This document shows positions 12,857 through 26,735 of a stretch of DNA of 64,000 bases, piece by piece. How positions within the stretch are numbered: the stretch's first letter is position 1; each line of letters begins with the position of its first letter. A program made the translations under genes and the position numbers. The notes beneath the pieces are model-generated. The model saw only the letters and a list, made by a program, of their open reading frames with translations. It was not told where the DNA came from and did not search any database. This DNA comes from Struthio camelus. Taxonomy: Eukaryota; Chordata; Aves; Struthioniformes; Struthionidae. The DNA is taken from positions 81,201,987 to 81,265,986 of the forward strand of contig NC_090942.1 of assembly GCF_040807025.1 (NCBI RefSeq), read 5' to 3'.

Positions 12857-15597
12857 ATACTGTGCCTATAGCATAAGGACCCTGGAACATGACTAGAACT
12901 TGTAGGCAGTATGAAAGACTAATGGGCCAAATAACTGGCATTTTATTAAGTACAGCCAGACAGGGATTTAGAGCCTTGTAGCACTGACAGTACTGTTTGT
13001 ACAGAGCTGGGGTGGGGGGGAGATGGGAGAGATGAAGGACTTGGGGAGTGGGAAGGAGAGGAACTGTGTTAGAAGAAAGGCATAAATCTGGATATATTTG
13101 GGGCTGGTACTGGTGTCCCCCTTGACAAAGGAGTGCGTGTGTTACTTGTAGAGGTTGTTGCAACGTTGCAGTCTGAAAAGAAAGAAAAAAAAATCTTATT
13201 TGATTTATTCAAGACACTACTTCTACCATTTTAAATCTGACTGCAAGACTGCTGAGGTTTGCATGACGTTCATGTCAGCAGCAGACTGGGGCATAAACCG
13301 TGGGCAGAACTTGCTTTTGTCAGAATTTGAATGCACGAGGCGGGGAACAGAAGCAGGAGCTCACCAGTGGTGGTCGGGAGTGTAAATACTACAACCCAAA
13401 CCCAAAGGAAATGAGGGAGTTCTAGCATTATCAGTGCAAGGTTAAGTGCTGAAGTGGAAGTGTCTAAGCCTCTGTGGACCTCGGCCCAGTTTCGGTAGTC
13501 AGGAGGATGCTGTGTTAGCTACATATGCCCATGATACAGGCAATTCCTGGTGTCATAGCTAAGAAGTTCTGTCAGAACTGAAGTCAGCTGAGTCCTGGGA
13601 GGATTTGTTATCTGGGATTGTATGCCCATGAGAGCTGGTGAGGATGAAGATGACAGTGAGGGAATGGAGAAGAGCAGTGGTGCCGGTGAGTGGAAGAGGA
13701 AGCAGCCATGAATGGTGCACAGCAGAGGTAGGAGGCAGTGATTCCAGGCTAGGAATTAGATGGCATCTGCGAGACCAAATTTAGAAGTTTCATTAACAGC
13801 CAGCACAGAGATTTGTTGTGTATGTGAAAGAGTGATGAAAAGAGTTTCAGTTCCACCCAGCCTCTAATTGTGGTGAGCCAAACCTCTGTTGCCCAAGAGC
13901 TGCAGAAGTCCTGGGAAGCAGGACTGGTAATAGCTCCCAGCTGCAGTGTTCCTGCATGGGTGATTGAAAAGTGAGGTTAAAGGGCTTGAGATGGGAAGTG
14001 AGGAAGAAGAGGGTAGCGGCAGCCTTGTGGCTGAGATAGTCAGGCTGGGAGGCACTGGCTTAGATCACGAGTCCAGGCCCTTTAACTCCTAAATATGCAT
14101 TTAAGTTGTTTGAGGGGAAGTCACTGAGTTGTTTTTGATGGTCTTATTTCATACCTGAGGCAGTGTAGCAGTGTATGGGTGATAGAAAGCTGCTTTTCTA
14201 TTTCTGGCACTTGCGCTAATAGGAGTCTCCTTCCCTGTAAATCTCTTGGGATGTGATGACACCTGGTGACTGCTGGAGGGTATTGCATTCTCAGTTGCAT
14301 TGACTGTGTGTGGACTGTTTCCTCAGCCCCAAATGCAGGGGTAAACCCTGCTTGCTCCACAAGACTATGATACGTAATGTTTACTACAGAAAGAAGCATG
14401 GTCTGTGGAGTGCTTTGAGTCTTGAGGGACCCCGGATCTGCCACAGTCCTGCTTGAGCAAAAGATGTTGTCCAGTTTTGGACTGATCTCTTCTCTGTATT
14501 CTTCACAGGTTCCTGGAATGGATAAAGAAAGATACTAGAGATCTTTTTTTTTAAGGAGTTAATCCTAAAAACTTGTATTTCATGATCTACTGGCTTGAAG
14601 AGCTCAAGTCATGAACTCATAACCCATGTGGACTTTGTTAGTCTTCAAGTTCTTCTTGGCCAAGCCAAGGGAATTTGCTTTAGTTTTCAATCTCAGAAGA
14701 AGCCTAATGATTGAGTTGATGGAATTGGGAGGCATATGGTCATGAAGGGATCTCAGGAGCCAAAGCGTGTAAGAGCCGAAGCCCTGCTGTCTTCTAGCCG
14801 TTTTGAGTTGAGCTTTGTGTGATAAGTGAAGCTGGCGGTTTTTACTGCTGCACCATGTAAGAAAATGTCAGTGTCATGTCCGTTGTATCTTCCATGTTAG
14901 ATTTTTCTTGACGCCTGTAACAAAAACTGCACCTCAGAGGTACAGCTATGACTGTGTATGGTCTTTCTTGGTAGTATTTGGTGTCTCTAAACTTTTATTT
15001 CGGTGATGGATCGTGCATAATATGCAGTGTTTGAGAGGTCCAAGTTTAGGCATCTGTTGATTTCAGTGCTGTGGGACAGGCGCTAGTATCTTGTACTGGT
15101 TATGCAGCAGGGGTACATTGATGTAAGGAGCGCCCCCTAAGCACTGGGCTTAGGGGAGCTTGTTTTGATATTTAAAAATTTGAGATCACAATTCCACCCA
15201 AGCTGACAGGAGCGAAAAGTGCACTTGGTCCTGGGAGTAAGTGTCTGATAGATTGTCTCCAGTAGCTGCTCTAATAGGTGGTAGGGAGAATTGTGTGCAT
15301 TTCTTCTGAATGCAAAAAAACTTTTGAAACTCCTGAGGGCAACAGGAGTTGCCACCAACCTGGCCTTTTTGGGCGCTTTCTTTCTCTCTCAGTATAGTTT
15401 GAAGGGAAAACTTGGCAACGGTGTTTTTATTGTAGCTAGCACACATCTTGAGCAGAAGAGCCTACTGAGATGCTGAGAAGTGTATTGGGAGACAGAACAG
15501 TGGTGAAATTTGTACTCCGTGCCTGTGCTGTGCCAATCTTCTATTCCAGTAGCAGCAAACTTAAGCTTGTGTTAGGCAACTAGAAAGGAATGTTTAT

Positions 15598-15623
15598 CCT
15601 TGTATAATTTTCTTTATACAAGG
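15598..15623. repeat. Perfect 10-bp inverted repeat with 6-base loop
   Basis: CCTTGTATAA and TTATACAAGG flank a 6-base loop (TTTTCT). The pairing ends at the edges of the arms. It is too short for a typical miRNA precursor. Confidence 0.85.
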
Positions 15624-16289
15624 TCACTTTATAAGCAGAAAACTACTTGTTTGAAAAAATTGAATGTATTTTTTTTCTTTTTGGGGCTGCATGTAAGGGG
15701 AGAGGAAAGTTAGTAGGTATTCAGAGTCCCAACCTCATGGAACCAAGAGAAATGGATTTTGTTTCATCCTTCTCCTCAGTGTTTCTTACTGGCTGACTTG
15801 CGTCCTCTCTTCTCTCCCTTACCACACTGAATGCTCTTTGCTCCGTTTACTGTCTAGGGAAATTTAGCTAATAGTGCAAGTTAAGGAATCGTGTTCCTGG
15901 ACTTCTCTAGGCACTGTGATACTTCAGTCCTTTTTAAATTCTGCTTCTTGAGCCATCAACATTGTTGAATGCGTAGGGCTCTAGCAGAATTTGTAACATC
16001 CAAATTGGTTGCATGGATTCCACACTTAGTGCTCAGAAGAAGTTCTGTGAAAATGAGCATGCTGGGCAGAAAGAAATAACAAGGATAGGAACGTGAGTGC
16101 ACTTCTGCCTCTTTTTGGAGTTGTGGACCACTAGCCTGTATTACCGAGAGCTGCCTATCTCCGTTTTGGTTTCACAACTCTGAGCAAGATCCTGGAAACA
16201 GAACCTAGGAAGCGCTTCAGTTTTGTGGACAGGAGCTTTCCTTTCAAAAGATAGCTGGAAGAGAAAAGGATGTCCTAATTCCATGTGTT

Positions 16290-16345
16290 CCTCAGTGGTT
16301 AGAGGGTTTGTCCAGGAACTGGAGAGCTGGGCTAGTTCCTTTTTA
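16290..16345 (+). repeat. Possible tRNA-derived SINE head (degenerate)
   Basis: CTCAGTGGTTAGAGGG resembles the A-box end of tRNA-derived SINEs. It is followed at the right distance by a decayed ...GGAGAGCTGGGCTAGTTCC, in place of the usual GGAGACCTGGGTTCAAGTCC. Similarity is short and from memory of consensus sequences. Confidence 0.35.
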
Positions 16346-19300
16346 CTGCGTGACAGGGTTTGAGTCTGCGTTTGAGTACTGTCTAAGCAGTATGCTCAAC
16401 ACCAGTTGGGAGAGCGTTTGGAACCGTGGCTCTGCTTGGTTAGCTGTAGGAGCTAGTGTGCTCTATTGGAATGTCACAGGATAACCTTATGCCAGGAAAG
16501 CATCTAGAGTACATCTCTCTTGAGTCCGCTAGGACCTTTGGACAGATTTTAATCTCCCTCTCTTCTCATTTGTGTACTTTTATTCAGGAAAGAATCTCAC
16601 TGGCTGTAAGTGAAGTGTTCCTTGTCTTGCTCATTTGAAGCTCCCCTGCTTGGCTGCATGTTGCCTTGCTGCTCAGTTAAGTCTGACTGAAAGGTGAAAT
16701 TTCTCTTCCTACTTTCCCTGTTTGTTGCCTCTGTGGGTATCTTTCTCTATGAAGTGTCTGCATCTGTTGAACCTTACACGTGCGTCAATCAAGCTGGTAG
16801 GTAAAGAAGCATTCCTGCTGCAAACACGTGAATAGGATATGTGCATGTAGCTCTCTGTTGTGGCTTACATGAGATCAGAGATGATAATCACTCAGATTCT
16901 TTGGAGTGATTAACCTCCAAAACTGCTCCTGTAGGGATGCTGTAACAGTGATGCTCAGTGCACTATCTATCTGAAGAGTAAGTCTCCCGTCTGTAAGGTG
17001 CGTGGGGTTGGAGAAAGATGGGGATGTGAAGGAAGCCTGCTCCTGGTGCCATGAGCTTGGTTCTCTCCTCTTTAGCTGACCACCATGGTACGCTCTGCTC
17101 GTTTCACTTTTTTTGTATTCTTCTGGCCATTAGTATCATGGAGTACTTTGCTCACTAGACAGAAATGTGGGACTTGTAGGCATACTGGGGGCATAATCGC
17201 GTTGTAACAAGAAGATTGTTTGGGATATGTCTGTCACAAAGGGGCTGAAATGATTTATAGATCAGGGAAGTGATGGGATCAGAAATGGTGATAGAGTTCC
17301 TGAGGGGAGCTCTGGCCCAGGGGCAGAGAACTTGTGTCTTCGGTTACTATGGCAATGAGCAACATGGGCAAGTTCAGACAGAGGTGCATGGGAAAAGGCT
17401 GCAGATGCTGAAGCAAAATTTTTCTGAATGAGAAATGTCTGCTGTGTTTGAGGAAAAGATGAGCAGTAATTATGTGTTTGAAAAATTATTCTAAGGAGGC
17501 TTCTATCTGCTTATGAATGTAACAGATTTCTCCTTTGCCCTCATATATGGTCACTGCAGTTATGAAGAAGTCTTCCCCATCTTGTGATGTCGAATAGTCA
17601 AAGTAAGTTGTACTAGAATCAGTCAGGTGTATCAAAGATCATTTTGCCATTAACTCCATTAGGAATCAGTGAAACTGTCAATAGAAAGCAGGAAGTAACA
17701 ATGTCTGAAATGCTTCTGTGCTACTCCCTGCATTCCCCACATGCCCACCTCCTGCCCCCCAAAAGCCAAAAATGCTTTGACATAAAGTCCCTATTTGAGA
17801 CTCCTGTAACATGAAGCTCTTTCCTCCTAAGGTGTCTTCCCAGCAAAAATCAGTCAGTGGATTGCATGCTTCCTGGTGGGTATGTGCCTTGTTGACAGGA
17901 AGTATCTGCTGAGCACACTACACTAGTTAAACATCATTCATCCACAGCACTGCCATGCAGGTGTGTGCAGTGGTAGGACATTTCTTTTCAATTTTTTCTC
18001 CCACACTGTAAAGGATAGGTTAAAGATACATCAATACACACTTGCAGATAAAATTAAAAAAAAAAAAAAGTACTTACCTGTGCATGCCTTAACTGTTCAC
18101 ACTATGGTTCACACTTTTTTTTTTTTCCAATCTAGTTTGGTTTTGGAGGAGATGCCAATTTGCCCCCCTTTTTGTGTTATTTTGTCCTGATTGGTGGCCG
18201 TTTCTGGAATGCTTCACGTTTTGTTGGTGGTCTAACAGCAGTGTTACAAGGGATTGCTTTTGAATCTTAGATTGTGTAAACGCTTATTGCCTAATAGGAT
18301 TTTATCAGTTCAGGAGACTATTTAATGTAGGCCAGTCAGTTTATTCAGAAAGATTATGGCTGACCAAGAGGTATGCTGTAAATTGTTAACACCCAAAGTC
18401 TGTAGTTCTTGACTTTTGGGTATTGTTGGATACTGATTCAGTTAAGTGAATGTGGTCAAGGTAAAGGAGAAGTGGATACTTCTATATGCAGTGCCTGTTT
18501 ATGGTTAACTATACATTTTCCAGAGCATTACCTCATTCAAAATCTCTGATCTGTCTTTACTTCCCCTTCCAGACACTTAGCAGAAAAAAGGTAGATTTCA
18601 GAAAGTCATGTGTGGATTATAACCCCCACCCTTTTTGACTAAGAGTTTGTCTTGTTAAAATTATAAAAAGATAAAAAGCTTGTTAAGGTAGAAGTGAAAA
18701 AACAAGTCTGCTCAAGTCCTAAATCTTGTTATCCGAGCACTGTGGGTGGAGCTTAGCTTAATCGTGTTCTCTGTGTAGTTATGTAAGTGAAATCAGGAAC
18801 CAAGTAATAACGCACAGGTCAGCAAGCTCAGTGTTATAAAACCTGGAAGTTTTGAATCAGATTTGATCTGTCCCTATTCCTTTTTTAGGGAAGTTTAACA
18901 AAAAGGAAAATAGGAGTTTTGTGGTTCATTTGACTTGACCACTAAAGTCAGACATACTATGAATTTTGTAATATTTGCTCTATTTTCCACATGGGCCTGA
19001 TCATGGTGTGCTTGGCTGTTGTCAGTACGCTTGCATGCATAAGCCAGAAGATGCACAATTGCAGGTTACATATTAAATTCTGAAACGTGGATAAACTTCT
19101 AGAGATCCTTCCTTTCAACTTGCAGTAGTAATAAAATTGCTACTGGTAATGTTTGGTAGGAAATTGATTTCTGTTGCATGCTGTAGTAATGCATGAGCAC
19201 TCCACCACTAATGTGCTGGACAGCTGCACTTGCAAGCCTGCATCCTGAGACAGCTGTCAAAGAAGGATGGCATCAGGCAAAGGAGAAGGGGCAGGAACTG

Positions 19301-19679
19301 ATGTGTGCACTGCAAAGCTCATTTAAGTAATGGGTGTTCAGGGTGAAATGGTGACTCTACTGAAATCAAAGGCAAAGCTCAGTTTGGTTTCTTCAGGGCC
19401 AAGGTTATTGTCCCAAAGCAGTGTATGTTTTTGTATCGTTTATGTCCTTATGGTAGAATGATAAGGTTTATCTTTGAAATTTAACAGTGATGAACATTTT
19501 TTGGAGACTGAGAGAAGTTGCACAATAAGACTGTTTGGTTTGATGTCCCCATAGTTAGAGCTCCAAGGGACCTAAGTATTCAAAAGATAGGGACATCCCG
19601 AGGGATTTTGTGCTCACTTGCCTTTGCACTCTGTATTAATTAACCATAGCAGTACTTTTACTTTGAGAGATATATTTAC

Positions 19680-19732
19680 ATATATATGTGTGTGTGTGTG
19701 TAAATATATATCATGTGTGTATATATGCATGT
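19680..19732 (+). repeat. TA/TG mixed microsatellite
   Basis: Alternating TA and TG dinucleotides with one small interruption form a purine-pyrimidine alternating microsatellite. Confidence 0.8.
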
Positions 19733-21334
19733 GTCTTGGCTACTTCCTGGGCCACATGTAGTGAACTAAGGGGCTCTGGACAGCCCCTGGCATGAGAGAG
19801 GTGCTGCTAAGAAACTACTCAGCCTTCATAAAACCATGGTAATTAATCATTGGCATGTTCTGTAGCAGTATTTTAGTGCTTAGGAAGATTTTCTGGTAGA
19901 AGCTCTTATCTTCCAGCAATGTTAGGACACCTGAGGAATTCTGAAGATTGCAGTGGGGTGACGTGTTTCATGTGAACTAGTGTTTCTGGATGCTTGCGGA
20001 GTTTTTTGTTTGAGGTTTTCTTTTTGCATGCGTCAGTTTGTTCCTGGATACTTTTACCTTTCTTGCACTTGTTTTGTTTTCTCGTGTGCCAGAATGTTTG
20101 CTAGCTGTTACTCCAGTGCACAATTTCAGATAAGACGTTGCCTGCTTGGCACTGATGTGTGCATTGAATGTAGAATGTCACACAATGTATTATCTCCTGC
20201 CTGGTCGACAGCTGTATTAGAGAACCACTCTGAGTTGGTTTGAGGCCTTATATCAATATGTTTTTTCACATGGTGAAGAGTTGAAGGGCAAAAGTAAGTG
20301 CAATTGCTGTTAAAATGCTGTTTTTATTGAATGAAAATGGGATTCTATTTAAGAACAAATGGTAAAAATACCAGATTGAATGTACTTTTTTCCTTTCAGT
20401 AGCTGGTGCACATAGTAATTTGACTTCTGAAGAGTTAGGCGAGTCTCTACCAGCGCAACGAAAAGCAGGATTTTCTGATTGCAGGCTGCAGCTCTCTAAC
20501 CAATAGAGTGGGAATATCTTTTAAAAATCACTCGTGTAACTCATGCAGCCAGGAAGACTGGCGGTGCAGTTCAGCGCTCCAGCAAAAGACCTGAGAAGCT
20601 GTCTGTAAAACTCAGAGTTTTTGGCCACGTTATCTCAGCCTGGTGATGATGCACGTCACCCCAGTGAAAGGGGCAGTGAGATGGTGGAGTGGAGTACGCT
20701 GCCTGCGGAGCTGTGGCCGGCGGTGGGTCAAGGGGGTAACACCGGAGGCTGCCAACAGCAATCTCTGCTAGTGCTGCACGAGGGGAGGATGTGTGCGCTT
20801 CATGTCTCGGGGTGACGAGGGTGGGCAACGCAGGGCTGCAGCTTCGTTTCTCTGCTTTCTGATTCGCTTTTCTTTAACAAATAGCGGGGTAAAGGCCCAT
20901 CTGAAAAGACTACAGTCTAGGCAGCTGCCACCAGGTGTCACTGCAATACAGCCAAAAAAATTAATAGGTGAATTTGAAAACAGCTGGAAACATTCTTAAA
21001 ATAGTGCATGGAAAACAGCTTTCTCCTTAAGCTTTTCTTTAACGTTTGTGTTCTTGTTGCAGTTGCTCTAGAAAGTGACCTAGGTCTTAGTAGCCTTGTT
21101 GGCAGACTGGATTTGGTACCGACTGGAGCTATGGTGTTTTGTGTAAGCTGAACTCTGTGGCATTTAACTAAGAGGTGACTACAGCCACCTGAAACAGTGC
21201 TGGGTCTGGGAGGACGGGATGGTGACATCTTTCAGAAGTCTGTCTTGCGATTTTACAAAAAAATAAAATTTTTGTGCTGTGGGTGTGGTAAGACGAAGAA
21301 TATATAAGTCAGCAGTAATTTGGATGGAAGCACT

Positions 21335-21404
21335 TGAGGTTCAGTTCCTGGTGATGGCTACTGATCCTTGCCTCAGTTCATCTGTAGCATGGAGTTAACA
21401 GTAT
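21335..21404 (+). repeat. Possible MIR-like SINE relic
   Basis: TGCCTCAGTTCATCTGTAGCATGGAGTTAACAGTA follows the order of the MIR core ('tgcctcagtttccycatctgtaaaatggggataa-agt') with small deletions. Short and diverged. Confidence 0.4.
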
Positions 21405-21614
21405 TTTTTTCTGGCAGGACTATTTTGATCATAAGCATATTGAAGGCTGAAGCGTACGCATTCCAAGAAATAGGTGTTATGCTATACGTAGTAGACTTCC
21501 CCAGTGGCCCGTCGCTCTGGTAAAAATGTTGCCCTTGCTGCATAGGGAATGGAATTGTGTAACTGATATGGCTAAAAAAACAACCACGGCGTTCCCACCT
21601 CCCCTGGCCTCTCC

Positions 21615-21634
21615 AAAAAAAAAAAAAAAAAAAA
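21615..21634 (+). repeat. Poly-A tract (A20)
   Basis: Twenty A followed by a GA-rich stretch and a second A run. No retroposon body recognised upstream. Confidence 0.9.
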
Positions 21635-22674
21635 GGAAAGGGGAAAAAAAAATTCAGCTCTGTCAGCTCTTCTGTCCAATTCAGCACTGGCCCTACAAAC
21701 CATTATTGCTGACACACTGCACAACCCGGTATGAGTTGAGACTCTTTGACTAGTGGGGAGGAGACACAGGTGAAGTGAGAAGGGGGAAAGAAGGAGAAGA
21801 AATTCTGTGAGTATTAGGTTATGACCTAAAATTGCAGGTTCTTCCCTCTCTTTCCTGAGCTATTCTTACTTAAATGAACACAAGTGTTCGGGGAAAATGA
21901 TTGTATCAGATGTATTTATTCAGCATAAAGTCCAATGCTTTGCTAATTTTTGAGCCCTATCTTAGGGAAGGGAAGGTGGAAGGGTTGTGTCTTGAATCTT
22001 CATCTCTATTGCCTTGGAAATGTCATGAAGGCATCTTGTCTGGAATCTATAATGCTGACAAAAGTCCTTTAATTTTGCAAAGGATTTATGTGATTCTCTT
22101 TTAATGTGTTAATGGGAGGTGTGTGCCAAAACACCTGGACATCTACTGAAGGTTGCCCTTTATTTATAGGGTGCCCAAACTTTTTGCTGCTCGGGGAGAT
22201 GTTGGTAGCTTACCAGGAACTTGAGGCTGTAACAGATTTGCATATAACTACTTTTTCAGAATTAAAATGCTCATGTAGACAAGTGCTAAGGTTGCCTTAA
22301 TGCTTGCCTAAACTTGTCTTCGGCGAGACACCACAGAAAATTGCTTGTGTGCGCCCCTCCCTTGATCTCCCTGGTATTCAAAGTAAGATGGCTTGCAAGA
22401 CATGCTTCTTCAGCACTTAGACTTTGGTATAAAATTAGTGGAGTCTCAGCATCCTCGTTTAAAATGCCCTGCTTCTGCAAACTCCTTCGAAACTTGTGTG
22501 CCAGTCCCGAGGGATAGTAAGCCAATTTTCAAATTAAAACAGATGCAGAGTGCAGAGAAAACCCCTTCTCCTGAAGGATTCCTGTCTGGCTCAGATATTA
22601 CCTGGCCTGGACAAGTGATCATCTCTTCTTAACTGTACTACTTCTTTTGCTATACCACCATGGAACCTTTTGAT

Positions 22675-22706
22675 TATGTGTGTGTGTGCGCACACGCGTG
22701 CGTATG
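22675..22706. repeat. 32-base strict pyrimidine-purine alternation (Z-DNA type)
   Basis: Every step alternates pyrimidine and purine. The right half is CG-rich and contains the perfect palindrome GTGTGCGCACAC. CG and CA/TG steps are the best Z-formers. It abuts a 14-bp tandem duplication. Confidence 0.85.
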
Positions 22707-22734
22707 AGGACAATCCTTCTAGGACAATCCTTCT
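22707..22734 (+). repeat. 14-bp tandem duplication
   Basis: AGGACAATCCTTCT occurs twice, head to tail and without mismatch, directly after the Z-DNA-type tract. A recent slippage or break-repair event is the simplest source. Confidence 0.9.
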
Positions 22735-25700
22735 TTACAGTTGTGACTCTGGCCAATGCAAGCTGTACCATGGCCTGTTACACGTATCCTTATACCCTGG
22801 TGTGTGAAATTGCAACCTGACCTGGAGCTTACTGCATTGCAAGTACCATTTGCAATTGTGGCAGGGTAAATGGGAATTTGAGAGAGCTGTCTAGACAGTG
22901 TGATCTTATGGTTTGGCATTATAAGTCATAGTGATGAGCAGACTTTAAAAAACCTAGGAACTTTCATTTGGCTGCGTGTCAGTGAGTAGTAGCCCTTTGC
23001 TTTTATTCTGCCTAGGTGAGCCCAAAGAGAGGATACAATGAGCTCTAAGAAGCAGGAGGTGGATATTAATGGAATAATACACAGTACATGTTATCCCGAT
23101 AACCAGTTTTGCAAGTTTTAAGTAAAATTGCTTGTATTTTTAAACCATTCATTTTAATATGATATCAACCACAAATAAAGTTGACAGAAAGGTGGTGATG
23201 CTTTAGTGCTTATTCACATCTCTTTGCAAGGAATGAGTGTCTGAATATTCAGCCAGCTGAAAAGGTTGATGGGCAGAAGGTTGGTGAGGGTTTTATCACT
23301 TTTTATCTTTTCGTCAGCAAAATAAAGTTTAAACTCAAAGGGAAAGTTTGATGGAAGAGGAGGAGGTTTTAATTTTTCTTTTGCGTATTAGGCCTTTTGA
23401 TTGCATCTGAGTAAATAAAATTTTTATCCTAGTAGGAAATGGAAGAGGTACTGGAGGTGGAACTTCTTTTTAAGTAATGCATGTTGCTTTACCTTCTGTG
23501 AGATTAAATCTTGTTTGTTTCTCTGATATAAAAATAGCAGAAAGTAAATGATCAGAATGGAAGCAAATGTGTGTGTTTCTACATTTGTACAAACAAGATG
23601 AGGAGTAGAATACCTACTCTGGTTTCTCTTACCACCTGTCTGGGGGTGCCATCGCCAGTTCTAGAATTACTTGAAATTTTGAGTCAATTTGGATAGTGTT
23701 TGAGCTGCTTTCATTGCAGTGTGTTGAAATTCTCCCCTATTCTACGTTTCCTTGGTTGCCCATCTGTCTTACTGTATTCTGGGGTAGAGAATGCAGTTGA
23801 GGAAGCCTATGCTGGTTATTGAGATGAGACTCTCTGTTTCTTGAATGTTTGCATAGATTTCTATCTGAAATCATTCCCAAGCTCTGAAGTGTGCTTGGGT
23901 GCGTGGGTGTTTGGTGGCAGAAACGAACTCACTGCTTCATCAGGGAAGCATCTAAATTTTGTGCAGCTTTGTGTCCTCTTTGGAGCTAAGAACCCAGGTG
24001 AGTTTTAAAATGGAATTGATTGCACCTCTCCTTTTTGCTAACGTAGGGTGGTCCGGAGACTTGAGGTGCCAGCATGGATTCACTTTGAACCTACCGTGTG
24101 CAGCGCTGCAGGACCCTGCTACAAAATTGAAGGAAACTTGGCACTTGCTTGGACTTCTGTGGACTGTTTGGCCTATTGCCTGAATTTGACTTCACAGAAG
24201 TTACAAAAAGCACAAACCCACAGACTGCTATTTTTTGTCCCTGTTGTCTTTGACGTCTCCCCAGCAAAACAAAGCACAGTAACAAATGCAGGGTGGTATG
24301 AGTAAGCTTCACTGCAGGCAGTTGGCATTTACTTGCTTAATTTCCTAATAAAGACAACAGGAGATATGAATTAGGCTTTGGTTCACATATTAAATTGGTC
24401 CCAAGCTGTAGTCATTTCAAGGGTCCAGATGGCTGTTTTGATGGATGGATTTTTTCACACCATGAGTCTGTTTAAACTAACTGTGATCCTGGCATGGACA
24501 AATTGCTGTGCAGATGTTGTGCAATACTTGCAGCTTCTTACCCGGTGACCAACAAAAACAGAAGAATAAAATGTCAAGTGGGTTTATTTTAGTCTCTCAT
24601 ACTACCTTGCTGCTGGTGGAGCAACGTTATGCATATATGCTGCCTACCTGCTGTCCTGTGTTAGTTAGGAGATGATGGTGCATGCCTCTGTCCTTTCTCG
24701 CTTAGCTGTCAGGTCTGCTGTCTTTACTACCTGGGTATTGGGGCATCTGCTGGTATCTCTGTGGCCAAGAAATGAAGCTAATGGTATTCATTAGCAAAGT
24801 TTTCTTACGCTATAAAAGAAACAGCTGTTTCCTGTGACCTGGTAAACTGTTGTTGCAGAGCTTATACTTTGAATGACAGGGATTTTAAATCTCTGCTTTT
24901 AAAAATTATCTGCTACTGTGGAATTCACAAGAACATACACAAGAACATATGTGAAAGAGCCTCTGATACTTGCAAAACCTTAATTAAAATCTTAAGTTAG
25001 ATTTGTGCTCCACCTAGTTAGGAAGAAGTAATTAGGCTCACAGAGGGTCCTGTTCTGTGTGTAACATAGTTTTACAGACATGTAGAGGTGGATTGCTAAC
25101 AGGGAAAGGGAGGAATCGTCTATCATGGGATGTTGAAACAGGCACGTGAAGCGTTTCAGATATTTCGTTTGCTAAAATTTAGAAAGGCACTTGGTTTAAA
25201 CTTAAGTCTTTTATTCGCTAGGTTGTTTTCGTTATAACTGTAATAAATATGAAATTTGATTGGTACCGAAATGGATGTCGTAACACTGTTAAATGAGGAA
25301 TAGCCTGTGAATAAATCAACATATCTGAAGCTGATGGCACTGTAGAAAATGAATTAACGGACTTGAAGTACTGAAAACAGACAAATTTTTCTGATGTAAA
25401 ATGCAGAGGTTGACAAGAGTTGTTGTCAAGAATGGATTTGGACTCATTTCTGAAAAAGCAGAAAGTCTGTTTTGCATAATTATTCTATTTTATACCTGAC
25501 TTCCGGCAGTGGCAGAGGGAGATACTGGGCTTAGTGAACCTGGATGGCAGTGGTGTTTTGGTGATGTTGGCCTTGACTTTCTCCAGATCAGCTTTTAAAT
25601 TTAATGTCCCATATATTTTTTTTTGGAAACACATAAATTTTTCTACCTTAGGAAATTCTGACCAAAAATATTAAAAAAAAAAAACAAGTATTGCTTATTT

Positions 25701-26721
25701 AGTCTAATAATCTGTAGTTTGGCAACTGATGATTGAGCTACAGTGGTATGTTTAGACTTCTCATTCTTTATTTTAAATTGCCAATGCCGTTAGTAGTAGT
25801 ATCTGAATCCAATTACTTTTGAGGTCAATGTTTGCATCTTTATTTGGATGAAGAATGTAGCGACTTAACCTAGCCATTAATGCAAGATAATGGGACAAAT
25901 GTGGGAAAAGTAGGTTTATTTTCCACATCATAGCTCTTACAACGCTGATTTTCTTTCCACAGGTATCTACATTACTGCCACCTCAGAAAAGAATGTACAG
26001 AGTTGCAGACCTCTTGGTTAACATTTTGATTGCATCTTCTTTTTAATGTCTAAATTAAAATACAGTGTTTTTACCGTGCATTGAGTCAGCAAGAGTGAAT
26101 TAGTCATACAGGCACTTGTACCTCAACAGTATGACTGATGTGAAAAAGGTTGATCTCTAAATAGAGAAACAGAAAACTGGTTAGGTGAATTGGCTGAAAA
26201 TAGGCTGCGCTCATGTGCGACGTCATGGTCAATGTGCAACAGGAAAAGGTGAGGATAGTGCATACAGGACAAAAGAAAATAGAAAAATTGTTAAATATTG
26301 ATGGGTCAGGTATACTTTTTGGAAATGGGAGAAAATGAAGCTGTTTGTTTTCCAACCCTGATCAATGGATTTTTAACTAGTAGTCATGGGCAGCTCATCT
26401 CTACTATGTGTTTCTTGTAAGTGCAGTTTCAGGATGAAAGACAGAAAGAGGGTGATTGACATAACCAACGAATGAAGCAATTCTACTGGGCACACTCCCG
26501 AGTTTCCCATACAACTCTAGATGAACTGTTAGGTCATTTTGAACTTGAGTGTTTTTTCCAGTTCTGCATTACCCAGCTGTGCGATTCTGGAGTGATGTAA
26601 CTGGATGCTGCTGTGGCTCTGTGTTGTTGCCGTTCCCCTGACTGCTGGATGCTGACCCTTCCCTTGTACCTACGTTGGTGCTTATCTAGCCCAGGCTTGC
26701 TGAACTGGCAAAACCTTATCT

Positions 26722-26735
26722 GGGGGGGGGGGGGG
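26722..26735 (+). repeat. Poly-G tract (G14)
   Basis: Fourteen consecutive G. Such runs are length-unstable and often misassembled, so the exact length is uncertain. Confidence 0.85.
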
